DNA of 64,000 bases from assembly GCF_037126465.1 (NCBI RefSeq), contig NW_026999460.1, forward strand, positions 1-64,000, given 5' to 3'. Source of the DNA: Ornithodoros turicata (lineage: Eukaryota > Arthropoda > Arachnida > Ixodida > Argasidae). The position numbers were made by a program, and so were the translations under genes. The stretch's first letter is position 1. Every line of letters starts with the position of its first letter. Below the pieces are notes generated by a model, which ran no database searches, was not told where the DNA came from, and was given only the letters and a program-made list of their open reading frames with translations. Shown piece by piece: positions 21,615 to 33,689 of this stretch.

Positions 21615-22369
21615 CTACACGATAAAAATAAGAAAAAATCAGAACATGATCTTGTAGCCACATTCCTCATTAAAGGGACTATCACATCCGAGAAGGTGTG
21701 TATGCAACTGATACGGTAATGTCTGTCATCGCTTCACATTCAATTTGGCCAAGTTCCTGCTTTAAAATATGGCTTCCAAATTAAATAAACGGACTTTAAT
21801 GATTCAGACGTCCTCCGCAGCTAACACCATGGTGACATAAAATCAAGCACACGAATGGGAGCACAGTGCAGGCAGTTTTGTCCGAGGTCGCATGCTTGGC
21901 ATTCGCATTGCACTACACCGTAGTTTCTCGGCTCTAAGGACACCTGTTTTTTTCATTGTGAGATCCAAAGTGGGGAGGTGTCCTTACATTCCAGCATTGG
22001 GAATTTGGAAACTCTAGTGAAAAATTAAGAATGAAGTTCAATGGATCATCCAGAACAAATTATTTGTTACTTAATTATAGCTTAACTTAATTGAAGCTAT
22101 ACTTTTTGAGTCACCACCGCTATCCCACACGGCTGACTCTGACTCAAAAATCGTCACGCTCGCAAAGTGTATCGCTTTCAGAGTAGTGTATTGCTTACTT
22201 GAAGGATTCCTCAGTAATTCCTGGCTGTTGATCCTTTTACAGGTGAGATACGCATTGCATGATGACTCCGGGCTCCCGGCAATGCTTTACTTTGGTATCT
22301 TTTCGAACCTTCCCTTGCAGGATCATGTCCGCAGTGTGTTGCTTTCAGTGGCCTCTCGCTTTGCAGACG

Positions 22370-22765
22370 TGAATTTTTTAAATCATAAACCATTTGCCAC
22401 ATGACCGTAAATATTTTTCCGTGCGTTGTATCGGCACTTTACTATCGGATAAAAATATACTCGGCGGATTTTACCAACCGTTATTAAGGAAAAAAATTCC
22501 GAACTTGGCGCAATGTGCTCTGACTTTGCTTGTCCAGTACGTTATAATGGGCTGGTCGCTTGAGGTATGGAAGCTGTCAGAGATTAAACTATCCTTCCTC
22601 AAAACGACCTAATTAGAATTTTTTTATTTATTTGTAGCCGTATTCCCCTACACAAGTGCCAAAGCGTGCCTTGGTTTTTGGCCCGGAGCCCACTGCCGTA
22701 CGGTCGTTCTACACTGTGTTGAAAAAAAAAATATTCTGCTCTTATTGCGCACGTCGCAACATCAC
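22370..22765 (+). mobile_element. Partial copy of the long-inverted-repeat element
   Basis: This matches the right arm of 3265-5555 (5090-5480) over about 390 bp. Shared blocks include CATTTGCCACATGACC, CAATGTGCTCTGACTTTGCT and TGAGGTATGGAAGCTGTCAG. It ends at the TA next to a Tigger-like terminus, so it was probably interrupted by that insertion. Confidence 0.7.
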
Positions 22766-22770
22766 ATACA

Positions 22771-23640
22771 GTCAGCCCTCGTTTTATGAACCTCCGATTT
22801 ACGAATTCCCTCGATTTATGAACGGCGTCACAAGGAACCAAGCTCTTTCCATTACGTATTCCTCCCTCGGTTTATGAACACTCGATATCCGAACCGCAAA
22901 ACGTCCTGACGTCGATTTATGAACGGGGTTTTTAATGCACGGGGAAGTATTGGGATCGCCTCAATAAAGATAAAGCATAAATGTCAAACACCCGTGCAGT
23001 GCTGCGCAGCCACAAGAATGAGAGACAGAAAACAGGGAAGTGGATTTCCAGTGCTGACGGTGAACACAAAGGTGAGCCGCTTGATGATGGTGCTTTAGGA
23101 CAGTTGTCAAATGATGGTAACGAAGATCATCATGAAGTGAGAGTGAAGATAACTAGCAGGACTGTTTCGAAGCTGTGAAAGCTCGTTCAGCTTGGAATTA
23201 CATTCAGAGTACGATACAGTATTCAAGGACAAGGCGGACGAGCACTTAAGTACTTGGTGCTTCAAGTACTTATTTGTTAACCACGTATAATCAAAGAAAC
23301 GGTCGCCTTCTGCTATTTTCTTTAATTCTTCATTGTATTCTTTGATTGTCACCGATAATGATACAGAGAATAACACACGATATAATGGCACAGCTTTTGT
23401 GCAGTTCGCTTAAATACACCGAAGGAGCAGACGACGCCTGTTGAGATTGTTGCGGAAGTCCCTCTCTGGAAACATGAGAAATCTCCAGAATGAAGCCGAC
23501 CAATGAAAGGATGTCTTTGAAAATCCTGTGCCGGTTGAGCGGCGGCCATCTCCAAGGAGCGTATTAAGTGAAGTAAACGAACTCTCCACGGATGCCAATT
23601 GCCTGCTTGATTCCCTCAGATCCGCCATTCAAAAGTGCGT
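22771..23640 (+). mobile_element. Tigger/pogo-like element, 5' part
   Basis: The terminus CAGTCAGCCCTCGTTTTATG follows a TA dinucleotide, as expected for pogo/Tigger elements of the Tc1/mariner superfamily. Subterminal repeats of TTTATGAAC(C/G) follow at 22787-22925. Short frames at 22981-23178 (plus) and 23107-23391 (minus) are not recognisable as transposase. No matching right end was found, so the boundary at 23640 is approximate. Confidence 0.5.
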
Positions 23641-23700
23641 CACAATGATGTTTTCCCACTGGAGCTTGCTCGGCTGCAATGCTAATTTATGAAACTGGTT

Positions 23701-23752
23701 ACCTACGTGAGGCCGACAACAGTAAGCCCTTTCACCATCACCACCACCACCT
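23701..23752 (+). mobile_element. SINE 3' end fragment
   Basis: CTACGTGAGGCCGACAAC followed by AGTAAGCCC and a (CACCAC) tail is the 3' end of the SINE seen at 12645, in plus orientation. Confidence 0.7.
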
Positions 23753-24149
23753 ATGAAACTGGTTTATTCAATATTTAAACACTTTTCGCGAGATAAAACT
23801 GGCAAAAATTAACTACTGTGCAGTGTCAAACACTATGGGACTGTACGTGTTTCAAACGCACATTTCTGTGGGCGGCGTCCCTATACGCGGGTCGAAATAC
23901 CGGGACACAGATTACTTTCGAGTAGGAGTTTCTTGTAGCACCAGAAGAAAAGGGAAGCACAGCTATAAACATAAGCCATGTCTATGGTGATTGCAATGCT
24001 GTTCTTTTCGAAGACCGTTAGTTGTAAAAAAAAAAAGAAAAATCACAAGATTACATTCAGATTCCAAACGATTATGTTATGTTATGTTATTATGATATGC
24101 AACCAATATAACTCATTAAAATCCTGAGTTACAGCATTTGTTCATATAT

Positions 24150-24289
24150 TTATTGCACGCTAGCATATACTTCAGAACAACTGTGTTCGTATATGGGTAT
24201 CTTCTTAGGCCCACAGATGTAGTCATACATCTCCACGCAACACGGGTCCACGTTGCATAGATCCGTCACAATCATGGCACAAGCGTCCT
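24150..24289 (-). CDS. Terminal exon of a Kazal-like cysteine-rich secreted peptide
   Basis: A strong acceptor (TTCCTGCTGTTTCAG) precedes an open 140-nt exon ending in TAA that overlaps an AATAAA signal. It encodes six cysteines, with CC..MYDYICGPKKIPIYEHSC. The Cys-x7-Cys-Gly..Tyr..Cys spacing is close to the Kazal serine-protease-inhibitor core, with one extra residue between the fourth and last of these cysteines. Kazal-type inhibitors are abundant in arthropod secretions, but the fit is loose and the upstream signal-peptide exon was not found. It could be another disulfide-rich fold. Confidence 0.45.
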
Positions 24290-24899
24290 CTGAAACAGCA
24301 GGAACAAGTAGATGAACAGCACTAAGGGTAAATCGGGCTGCGAATAGGACCGAGTGCAAGAAAGGTTATGCTGGATTTATAATAGTATAAATATAAATTT
24401 TTGTTACTGATACTGTTACGAATACGGCTCTCGCAAATCTCCAACCCGTGGCTGAGCGCTTCCCTATCGGCGGTGTGGCGAACGAAGGACCTATACCAGT
24501 ACCGTCTCTGAGGGGAGGCCACGCTCAACCGAACATGGCTACCAGTGGACGACCAAGCATCCGATGATTATCGGTCTAGACAAGGAGGCGATACGTGACA
24601 CAGAGTTGTAGGCTACCTGCATGCTAACTCCCTCCGTGTGCTCAGTAACTACAGGTTTTCCCGGCGATTTTAATCCAAGTGCCAGCTAAATTAATCCTTG
24701 TGCCAAACTAATTAATCCAGGTGCCATATAAATTAATCCGAGTGCCATACAAAATAATCCAGGTGCCACTCAAATTAATCCTATACAAATGCTTGGGATG
24801 ATCGACACTTTGCGACAAAGGTGGTAGGGTCAACTACGCGGAACCCATCTTTTTGCGACTCACGTATGTCAGAGTTGCATGACATGACACATACCCACT

Positions 24900-25515
24900 A
24901 TTGTGGGTTATGGCAACTGTTTGCGACAACTTTCGTCATGCCGAGTATGGCCTGACCTTTTAGGACTTCACCACGTCGCTGCTGTATGGACTGGTGACTT
25001 ACGACCATTATTGGCTACAAAACCGTTTTGCCACAATTTGGATGAAGGCGGTTATGGCGTGACTTTTTGGAACTCCATCATGTCAGAGCTCTATGACATG
25101 GTTGTTTAGGACCATTATCGACTACTGCTACGCCAATTTGGGGCAACTTTGGTGATCCCGAGTACGGCGTGACTTTTTGCCACTTCTTCATGTCGGAGCC
25201 GTATGGTGTAGAACCTTATAATCATTATTCACAACTACACCGGGATAATGTTCAATGTTCGGGACAATGTTCCGGAGCAGGCAATGGCGTGACTTTTTGG
25301 GACTTCCTCATGTTAGAGCCGTATGACAGGCTGGTCTACGACTATTGTTGAGTACTCTACCTTTTTGGGACAATTTTCGTAGTGCTGGCTACGGCGTGAC
25401 TTTTTGGGGCTTCCTCATGTCGGAGCTGTATGGTATTGTGGTTTATGCCCATTACTGACTGCTACACCTTTTTGGGACAACTTTCGTAATGCTGGTTACG
25501 GTGTCCTCCCTTCAC
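24900..25515 (+). repeat. Diverged tandem repeat, 106-120-bp unit, about 5.5 copies
   Basis: The phrase GGCGTGACTTTTTGG (first copy GGCCTGACCTTTTAGG) recurs near 24949, 25055, 25166, 25285 and 25393. It is accompanied by TTCCTCATGTCGGAGC and TTTGGGACAACTTTCGT. The array lies inside the 24648-28470 transposon. Confidence 0.8.
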
Positions 25516-25721
25516 CGACTAGCCTGAAGAGGCAGTCACATATAACCAGCTCTTACTGCAGACACCTTTTAGCAAGCATCCCGACCGGTTGAAAACTGCT
25601 GATGCATTTTTGCGACGAAATAAGCATCCAGGTGAAAAGTGAAGAAAGTCAGCTCTGACTGAAAACATATAAGTCGTGAATGCTTGTCAAACTCTTTTTT
25701 CAGGGCACGCACCGAAAATTG

Positions 25722-25960
25722 CGTTGGATTGGATTGGATTGGATTGGAAAAGAAAGAAAAATATGGAGAGGTTAGTCCCGACCCAGTCAGAACTGGCTAC
25801 TCCAAAACGCGTTTGTGGGTGAAAAAAAAGAAAGAAAAAGGTCAGCTACGAAAAATAGGGCAAACAAACAAACAACCAAACACAGGAAACAAGAAAGGGG
25901 TAGAGTGGGTGCAGCAGGATAAAGCATAAAGGAAAACGGGGGAAAGGAAAGGGGGAGACG
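25722..25960. repeat. (GGATT)n microsatellite with adjoining purine-rich repeat fragment
   Basis: About five GGATT units at 25725-25747 border a fragment containing AGTCCCGACCCAGTCAGAAC. I recognise that text as a recurrent tick repeat whose minus strand would end in a (AATCC)n tail, as some non-LTR elements do. The family is not assigned. Confidence 0.4.
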
Positions 25961-26731
25961 TTCGACGCCGAGAAACACTCACTGCACAATGCCAGATATA
26001 GTGCGAACACAATGTCACCGAAGTTTTCACAGAGTGTCAAGCATGTCCGAAGCGGTAAGGAAATTGCGTTCATCGCATACATTCTAAACATTTAACATTA
26101 TTTGTCCGCCGGAATATGCTGGGGCACTACTCTGCACCTATGTCATGCCAACCAGAATCAAAAAGTGATAAAAAGCTTGTCACGTCCGTTTGGATATGAA
26201 AATCTTTATTGCCTTTTCGTTGTGTCACCTTTTGTCTTCGCGATTGTTATCCCTTTAGGTACACCCTTCATAGTGCTGCATGTAAATGAGATCAGCCAGG
26301 AAACTGTGTGTGTGCAAACAGCATAGGCTGTACGACCTTCCGTAATTTGTAAAAAAATATAATATTTCAGGTGGGAAAGTTACGATGAAGCAAAGACAAA
26401 AGTATGGCTTACAAGGGGAGTTTTAAAAAGCAGCTGCAGCACACTCAGATAGCCTTTGGAGGCAGCTGTAACTATAACTCAATATGTTCGGGGAGGGGTA
26501 ACCCTAGCTGTAGCTTAATTACTTTGGAGGCTGACTATCTGTAGCTGTAAACTCACTACTTACGGAACGTAATCTTCAGAACCCTGGACAGCACCAAATA
26601 TTAAAATTGTCGTGGTAAATATAGAATCGCTCTCCCAGTTGATCGTAGTTCTGAAGCCATTTAGTTAGAAGGTCACGCTATGACGAAAACTGTCACAAAC
26701 AGTTGCCATAACCCACAACAGTGAGTATATG

Positions 26732-28222
26732 TAGGGCCCTCAGTTTTCGGGTTTTATTTTTTGTGAAAATCGGGGGGTAAATATCAGGTTGAAAATCAGG
26801 ACCTGCCAAACAGGGTAAAATCGGGAGATATACTGAGAAGTGATGTATTTTCAGGTGAAAAAAAAAGATACTTTTATGTGTTGAAATTAATTAATTAATA
26901 ATTGGGGGTTTACGTCGCGAGACAACTGAGATCATGAGTGACGCCACTGCGGTCGGTCTGTGGAGTGTTGAAATTAAGTGAAAGAATATTCATTAAGAGA
27001 CTGGTAAATAAATCACTGTATAACCACTAAGGCTTGCACTGGCCCCCGTTTATAAAACGAATAAGTTGCATGTTCAGTAAAGCATCATCCATCGATGAGC
27101 ATTGAGAGCATGCTCGCGCTCGCGTTGGTATGCCTCGGCAATTGTTGGCTGTTGCTGCATCCTCTTTACTACTTCGCATACTTTTCTGATACAAGATACT
27201 CCCGACAAGATTTGAAAGTTGGCTTCACCTAACACTTCCGTGTATTGCGGGCAAACCCACTTCAAGGAACGCCAAGCGTTGCTTAACTCTTTTTTCTTCG
27301 CTGTTTAGCGTGATTTTTCCTGATTCCTTTGCTATTTTTGGTAACAGCACAAGAAAGGGTCTCGCCAACGTCCACGGAAAGCACTAACAGTACAAAAATC
27401 CAACACTGAAGTTTTCAACTTACTTATTGACACAAGCTTGCATGATGCAGACTACATTTCTTCGGGCGTGAAAAACACAGGGCATTTTTGGTACGAAACC
27501 AGGGTATTACTTTGGTTGGCATTGCCATTCTGCAAGGCGGCTTCACCTCATTATTGAAACGGATTTTGAGGGACAAGGGAAGCTGTCATGGCCCCATTAA
27601 TCTAACTTATCACTAAACTAACCAAGCTGATGATGTTTTAGGTTAGTTTAGTGAAGTTGGGTTAGATTACTAGGGCTATGGCCGCTTCGATAATGAAGTT
27701 GTGAGTGCGAGGCAAGCTGCCACAGCCGCACTAATCTAACCTAATATATCACTAAACAAAGTGTATGATGTCATATGTTCAAAATGGCTTTCCCGTAACA
27801 CAAATAAATGAGTCGAAAAGTTCCGCTAATTTTCTACCACCGTATACTTAAAGAAACACTAAGCATCCGTTGAAGTGGGCTTGACCGCAATACACGGAAG
27901 TGTTAGGTGAAGCCAACTTTCAAATGGTGACGCCTACCAAAGGAACATTTTTCACGCTAGAAATCGGGCCTGCATGCAAGCGTCCACAAATCCAAACCCG
28001 GCGTGTTTTGTTTACTTCACCAGCAAGACGCGGCGCGGTCGGGAGCAACTCGGGAGCGGTCGCGCGATTGACGTAGTGCGCGCGTGTGCGGATCAAGTCC
28101 TTGGTTTGCACTTTCGCAGGCCCGGTTTACGGGTTTTATCGGGTTAAACCCGAACTATTTTGATGTAAATCGGGGGGTAAAAACGGGCTTTATCGGGTTT
28201 TACCCGAAAACTGAGGGCCCTA
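26732..28222. mobile_element. hAT-type non-autonomous transposon, 1491 bp, with 8-bp target duplication
   Basis: The element starts TAGGGCCCTCAGTTTTCGGG and ends with its reverse complement, flanked by AGTATATG on both sides (26724-26731 and 28223-28230). An 8-bp duplication and TAGGG ends are typical of hAT elements. Inner inverted repeats occur, for example GGCTTCACCTAACACTTCCG (27225) against 27888-27907 and a TTAGTTTAGTG palindrome near 27600-27670. No transposase is recognised. It is nested in the 24648-28470 transposon. Confidence 0.85.
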
Positions 28223-28470
28223 AGTATATGTCATGTCATGCAACTCTGACATACGTGACTCACAAAAAGTTGTGTTCCACGTAGTAGACCGCACCACCTA
28301 TGTCGCAAAGTGTCTACTATCCCAAGCATTTACATAGGATTAATTTGAGTGACACCTGTATTATTTTGTATGGCACTCGGATTAATTTAAATGGCGCCTG
28401 GATTAATTAGTTTGGCACTGGGATTAATCTAGCTGGCACTTAGATTAAAATCGCCGGGAAAACCGGTAGT

Positions 28471-31400
28471 ATTCGTTTCCTATATGCCAATACCACCGTA
28501 ATAACAGAAGACTCTTTCACACCTGGACCCACTGTGGCTGTTGGCGACTGATAGATGTGACGTCACTGAAAGAGCAAAGAAGTGGGAAGCTCCCTCGTTG
28601 AAAATGTATGCAATCCTGTACGGATGCGTGGCGTTGTCGAGAGAGTGCACCGGCCTTGTTATCTAGGCGCATTGCTTATACAAGGTTGAGCACTACCTCC
28701 CTAGGTGCCGTTATATGTATAGACCCCTCAGAGCCGTATAATAAAAGGGAGTCCGGCAATTAATGGGTCATGCCCATACCTGAAGCTCCACCCCTTTTTC
28801 AGCTTTCTAACGAATGGAGTCTTGAAATATGGAGTATTAATCAACCTGTCCTCACTATTTGTCCCCGAATCCAACATGGGCTGCGCCATTTTGGGTGGAA
28901 AGTGTATTGGATGGGATTGAAATATATACCTCTCGCAATCTGCAAAACTAGTGGAGTTTTGGTGCCAATTTGATGAACGCCTTCTAAAGTGCGTAAGGCA
29001 CGCCACCAATTGTCGTCTGCCCCCGTCGTTGTACCCCTACAGCTTGAATCACCTGCTGGGACACATTCTGTCGTCGGTACTATATTTAAACGAACCTGCA
29101 TGAATAGTGGGAATATAAAAGGCGAGCATGTTTATGTCCATGAAATCCAGCAACTAAATATAAGATTGTACAGCACACTGCCGTTTTTATTATGATTTCA
29201 TTCTGATCGCAGCTATCGCCGCGTTCATTAGGCCTAACACCGACGACAAAACATTATCATTTTCGTTTAGATATCGATGAATGAGCAGCAGTTAAATCTG
29301 ATTTCCGAGAAACCTATATGAGGGTGCACATTTACAGCGTAAAATCAGAGTAGTGTGTGCAAATTTTGTCACGAGATTCCCGCTTCACTCTGTTTGTTTT
29401 CATCGCCATTTTGGGTGGCAGTAAGGTGTCATGGCAACCCCATGGTAAAAAGCAAACCAGTCAGGGGAACGAAACTGTGATTGACAGGTCGAGCATCTTT
29501 TCGTGACTCCTCGCAATGGCCAGACTCCCTTTTAATATAAGTCCTCAGATTCCCTTGGTGCGCTGGACAGCCCATAGGGCTGTGGCCACCATGCTTGGTT
29601 GAAGGACGCGGTGGCGAAGACGACGGAGAGAAAACGATTGCGGTACTTGTTCCGTCCCAATGACTTTGCGTAACGCCAGCAAACAGCGCCGTATTCTTCT
29701 TCCTGCGGAGTACGAATGCCCACTCCATGACTTTTCGGTCACGCGCACAAGAGTAAATTCATTCATTCTTTTTTTTTTCTCTGAAGGTCTAGGAATGCTG
29801 CATGCATACCTCTACGCAAAAAACCCACCGAATGTTTTTAGACAACCACTACAGCAATCGCGTCAAGGTGTCGTGCGAGCGAATTCTGCTGAGCATCGTA
29901 ACCTCTTTTGGCTAGATTGGTTTCGCAATCGCGATCTTTAGGTTGGTGATATTCGGTGAGCGAGCGATAAAGCTTTCTCGGCGACTTGCCATGAGTCCCT
30001 GCGCGAAGTCTAATCGTAAGGTTTACTAATAATCCCAGTCAACCAAAAAAAGCTTTGCACCTGCCGTCCCAAGACGTTGGAAGCATGCCAAGTGAAAGGG
30101 GCAGTGACGCGCGAAAATTTCACTTCGGGGTATTAAAAATGTTGTCACAATGACAGCAACGCAAGAGGAATGGGCTTCTTCCATTCGATTTAAAACGCTA
30201 AAAAAAGTGGCAAATCGGAGTTTCCTCTTTTCTTCCTCCGAAGCAGCGAAAAGCCTTAAGTGTAGGTCACCTACAGCGCACATAATTATCAAAGGAAATA
30301 AGTTATAAGAAATAAGGCCCATCCTCCAATCAACGCCATTCCAGGGGAATTCCGACTTTTCTGCGACGGGTAGAGATAAACCTCGCCGTGGCGTATGAGC
30401 TGCAGTAGCGGCAGCCAGAGCTGCTACCAACTGGGAGCGGAGCAGCACAGGTCAGACTGCAGACGCATTCGCACAAGACACTGCAACACTGTTGACAGTG
30501 GTTTAGTCAGAATTCCAAGCACGGGGTGTTGCAAAAAATGCCGCGAGGGGTTGATTGTTGCACGATCGATTGTCGCACGATCGTTGATGGTGCGCGACGG
30601 CAAACTGACGTCTGGCTGCTGTCGAAAGGTCATCGCAGAGTGGGGCATGAGCGGGAAAGACTGCAGTGACTATTCGGTCGATTTTGTGTCAGTGTTTCCT
30701 TTTTTGCGACAACAATTTTGGAAAAAGTTCACCTCCGGCAACGCATCACAGTGCATTAAGAAAATGCACCTTGTCCCCCTTTATCAGACCTTTAATGCAT
30801 CCTACCAATGTCTGTCTAAAGCTGAAATAGCAAGGACAAAAAGGGTGGGGATATTGTCAAACATTTAGGTGTGTTGGGGGTCTGGGTAAATCACTGACCG
30901 TTGGTGCTGTTGTCGTAGCGGTGTTGTGTGATTGCGAAGTTCATCTCTTGTACTGTATGTCCTACAAGGCTATTCCTGAGAAAATTCGGTTTTACGTGGA
31001 ACAATTCTTGTTACAAATCCATATATCCTTCATTCGCAGGTGGTATATTTCGTAATTCCTGACGTATTCATTCGTCTTGACGTGAAAGTCCTCGTTCCAC
31101 ACACCTCACAGTCTGCATTCGTCACACACCAGCTCGCGGCTCTACTCTTTCCTGCATCACACTACGAGTGTATATTCCAATTAATGAGCATTGAGCACAG
31201 AATATACCTGCTTCCAGTAGTCAATGAGGCCCACAAGCACGAATCCCCTCCGTGCCCTTTCAAAAAGTAACGATAAGGGCTGTTATGTGCTCGAGTTGAA
31301 GCTATTGGCACTAGAGTTCTTTCTCGCATCCTGCCCAGAGGACACATTCATAATGATCATATCCTTGAAAAAATTGCTAAAAAGCAAGCGAGCAGATGTT

Positions 31401-31480
31401 TAGAATTCAAATATTTCAGAAAATGCGCCCAGTAAAAAAAAAAAAAAAGAATCGTGCTTGAGCAGTTATCATCTTAAGTG
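28471..31480. other. Unassigned 3 kb
   Basis: No gene can be named. A frame at 30395-30868 has several cysteines (ending ..GCCKKCREG) after an acceptor-like GAGCTGCAG and might be an exon of a cysteine-rich secreted protein. A 76-codon frame at 31040-31270 follows an acceptor-like CATTCGCAG. Neither has a family match I trust. The phrase CGCCATTTTGGGTGG occurs at 28884 and 29405, suggesting dispersed repeats. Confidence 0.3.
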
Positions 31481-31484
31481 CGGG

Positions 31485-32203
31485 CCATTCCACCTCAAAC
31501 GTCCCAATGGCGTGGTTCGACCACCGCTGATTTTCGTTTAAAAAAATGTCCTTCTCAGTGACGTGTGTACGTTCTGTGTGAAATATTTCTTTCGGGATCC
31601 GCAGGAAATCGCCGCTAGGGGGCTTCGAACTTCCGCTCTGAAACCAAAACTGGAATGCGTTTGCGAGACGCCCACCAGGCTGAACTTAAAATTCTTCGCA
31701 GTCGTGCCACAAAAAACACCCTTGGAGAAAATTTTGGTGCTTATAAATGCGAAACTATAATACATTTGTGCGGAAATTTTGTTCCTTTAGCGCGTCCGCC
31801 AATGCCACTTTTTCTTTGGCGAAGTTTTCAATTTTTCCTAAAACTACCGTCTTTCGCATTTTTTTACAGCCTAACAGTTTAAAACTTAGCAATTTCTGCT
31901 CATAGTGTTTTTTTTTTTTTTAGAAAAATGTTGAATTCGTGCGGTTTTGCGCCTCTTTCGCGGAAGCGTAGCTAGCTACTTCTCCACTCGCGGCGACTGC
32001 CAATCCGATGATAACCAGCTTGAACTTTTCGGAAGCACGTCCCGTTTGAACTTTTCATATATGTAAAGCCGTTCAACCCTGTGTGCTTGCTCAAACGCAT
32101 TACATTTTTGGGTTTGGAGCGGAACTTCGAAGCCCTCTAGTGGCGATTCCGTGCGTAACCCGAAAGAAATATTTCACACAGAACGTATGTACGTCAGTGA
32201 GAA

Positions 32204-32205
<2 letters not shown>
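31485..32205. mobile_element. Inverted-repeat element related to the long foldback family
   Basis: CACTGACGTACATACG..AATATTTCTTTCGGG and CCCTCTAGTGGCGATTCCG (32100-32205) pair with 31550-31640, giving arms of roughly 140 bp. The outer left end (CATTCCACCTCAAACGTCCC..GGTTCGACCA, from 31487) matches the outer end of 3265-5555. The right outer end is replaced by a (TA)n tract. Confidence 0.6.
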
Positions 32206-32248
<43 letters not shown>

Positions 32249-32253
<5 letters not shown>

Positions 32254-32448
32254 GAAATAAGTTCGCACAGAGCACCACCAAAGGAATATTTTCAGATGAC
32301 TTCATTTAATTCATTTTGAAATTACACAGACACGACGTTTCGAACGGTGGACCGAAACGTCGTGTCTGTGTAATTTCAAAATGAATTAAATGAAGTCATC
32401 TGAAAATATTCCTTTGGTGGTGCTCTGTGCGAACTTATTTCTTCTGTG
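32249..32448. repeat. Near-perfect 200-bp hairpin between (TA)n tracts
   Basis: The arm 32249-32342 (starting CAGAAGAAATAAGTTCGCAC) and the arm 32354-32448 are exact or nearly exact reverse complements around an 11-bp centre GAACGGTGGAC. (TA)n runs lie at 32205-32247 and 32490-32512. Confidence 0.9.
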
Positions 32449-32512
32449 TATTAATACGGCGCCGTCTGAATCTTCAAGACCTTCAAGAATATATATATAT
32501 ATATATATATAT

Positions 32513-32960
32513 AATGCAGGGAAAAAAGCCATTCAAGGAACAAATAAATGATACTAGACGTGTTTGAAATTCAAACTTACAGATTAACATGGCTTATATG
32601 GCTGCACGCAGAAAAACAGATACTGATGGAACGATGCGGCAGCACCAGAGGACACGTGTTTCGCCGTGTTCGCGGCTCGTCAGCCCTGGGTAGCTGCGCA
32701 TCGTTAATCTGTAAGTTTGAATTTCAAACACGTCTAGTATCATTTATTTGTTCCTTGAATGGCTTTTTTCCCTGCATTATAATTCACTGGCTTGCATTGT
32801 GGCACTGAGGAGTGCTCAGTCACCCTCCCAGGTGTATATCGCTCGCTGAGTGACCCCTGGTTTGCCGATTCGGAACGATGCGCAGCTACCCAGGGCTGAC
32901 GAGCCGCGAACACGGCGAAACACATGTCCTCTGGTGCTGCCGCATCGTTCCATCAGTATC
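32513..32960. repeat. Two inverted fragments of the 288-bp satellite
   Basis: 32517-32700 is a diverged satellite unit in plus orientation. 32703-32955 is a unit in minus orientation, joined head to head at GCGCATCGTT|AATCTGTAAG. These are outliers from the main array. Confidence 0.85.
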
Positions 32961-32999
32961 TATATATATCTATATATAACTATATCTATATCTATATAT

Positions 33000-33212
33000 A
33001 AAAGTGAAATAATAAGACTTGGACTACAGATTACAGGAACGTTAACAAAAACTAATTTATTTAATGGGCAATTTAACACATAGATTAAAAAAAGAGTTTT
33101 TTTAGTCTAGTACCTTTTTTTAATCTATGTGTTAAATTGCCCATTAAATAAATTAGTTTTTGTTAACGTTCCTGTAATCTGTAGTCCAAGTCTTATTATT
33201 TCACTTTTATTC
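33000..33212. repeat. Near-perfect 210-bp hairpin between (TA)n tracts
   Basis: AAAAGTGAAATAATAAGACT (33000) pairs with AGTCTTATTATTTCACTTTT (33190-33209). Arms of about 95 bp surround a short centre near 33105. Bounding tracts are TATCTATA repeats at 32960-32999 and (TA)n at 33251-33283. The sequence is unrelated to the hairpin at 32249. Confidence 0.9.
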
Positions 33213-33255
33213 AACTTCGTAGCCGTCTGATATATTAACCTATTTGTTCTATATC

Positions 33256-33286
<31 letters not shown>

Positions 33287-33289
33287 AAG

Positions 33290-33560
33290 GGGGAAAAGCC
33301 ATTAGAAAGTAAGTAAATGATGCTAGACGTGTTTGAAATTCAAACTTACAGATTAAAATGGCTTCTATGGCTGCACGTAGAGAAACAGATACTCATTGAA
33401 CGATGCGACAGCACCAGATATACAATATATATCATATCATCAATATATCATATATATATATAATGCAGGAAAAAAGCCATTAAAGAAACAAATAAATGAT
33501 ACTAGACGTGTTTGGAATTCAAACTTACAGATTAACATGGCTTCTATGGCTTCTATATAT
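33290..33560 (+). repeat. Further partial 288-bp satellite units
   Basis: 33297-33420 and 33470-33552 repeat the start of the unit (AAGCCATTA..GATGCTAGACGTG) and break off at TA-rich joints. Confidence 0.8.
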
Positions 33561-33689
33561 ATACAAAGTAAAAAAATAGCCGAAGCTCTGTAGCTGCACG
33601 TTGAGTAGCTGCACTTTGTATATGTACTTGCTGGCTTGCACTGCGGCACGCCGAGCTTTCGTTTATCCCATCCTACAGTAGGCAATACG

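Larger units (their letters stand above)
24648..28470. mobile_element. Transposon with 245-bp iterated terminal inverted repeats
   Basis: The left end ACTACAGGTTTTCCCGGCGA and the right end (reverse complement ACTACCGGTTTTCCCGGCGA) match. They continue inward for about 245 bp to the ATGACATGACA(C/T)ATAC block (24878-24896 and 28225-28245). The terminal 140 bp contain iterated AATTAATCC..GTGCCA units every 24 bp or so (five per end), likely transposase-binding iterons. Inside lie about 110-bp tandem repeats. A hAT-type element (26732-28222) later landed near its right end. No transposase is evident, so it looks non-autonomous. The target duplication is unclear (possibly TA). Confidence 0.8.

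Noticed and set aside
24414..24606. Possible solo LTR (TGTTACG..GTGACA)
   Set aside because: The ends are suggestive, but no target duplication and no matching LTR elsewhere in the window were found.
30026..30448. 140-codon minus-strand frame with a signal-peptide-like start
   Set aside because: It overlaps a plus-strand frame of equal length, has no cysteine or domain pattern and no splice support.
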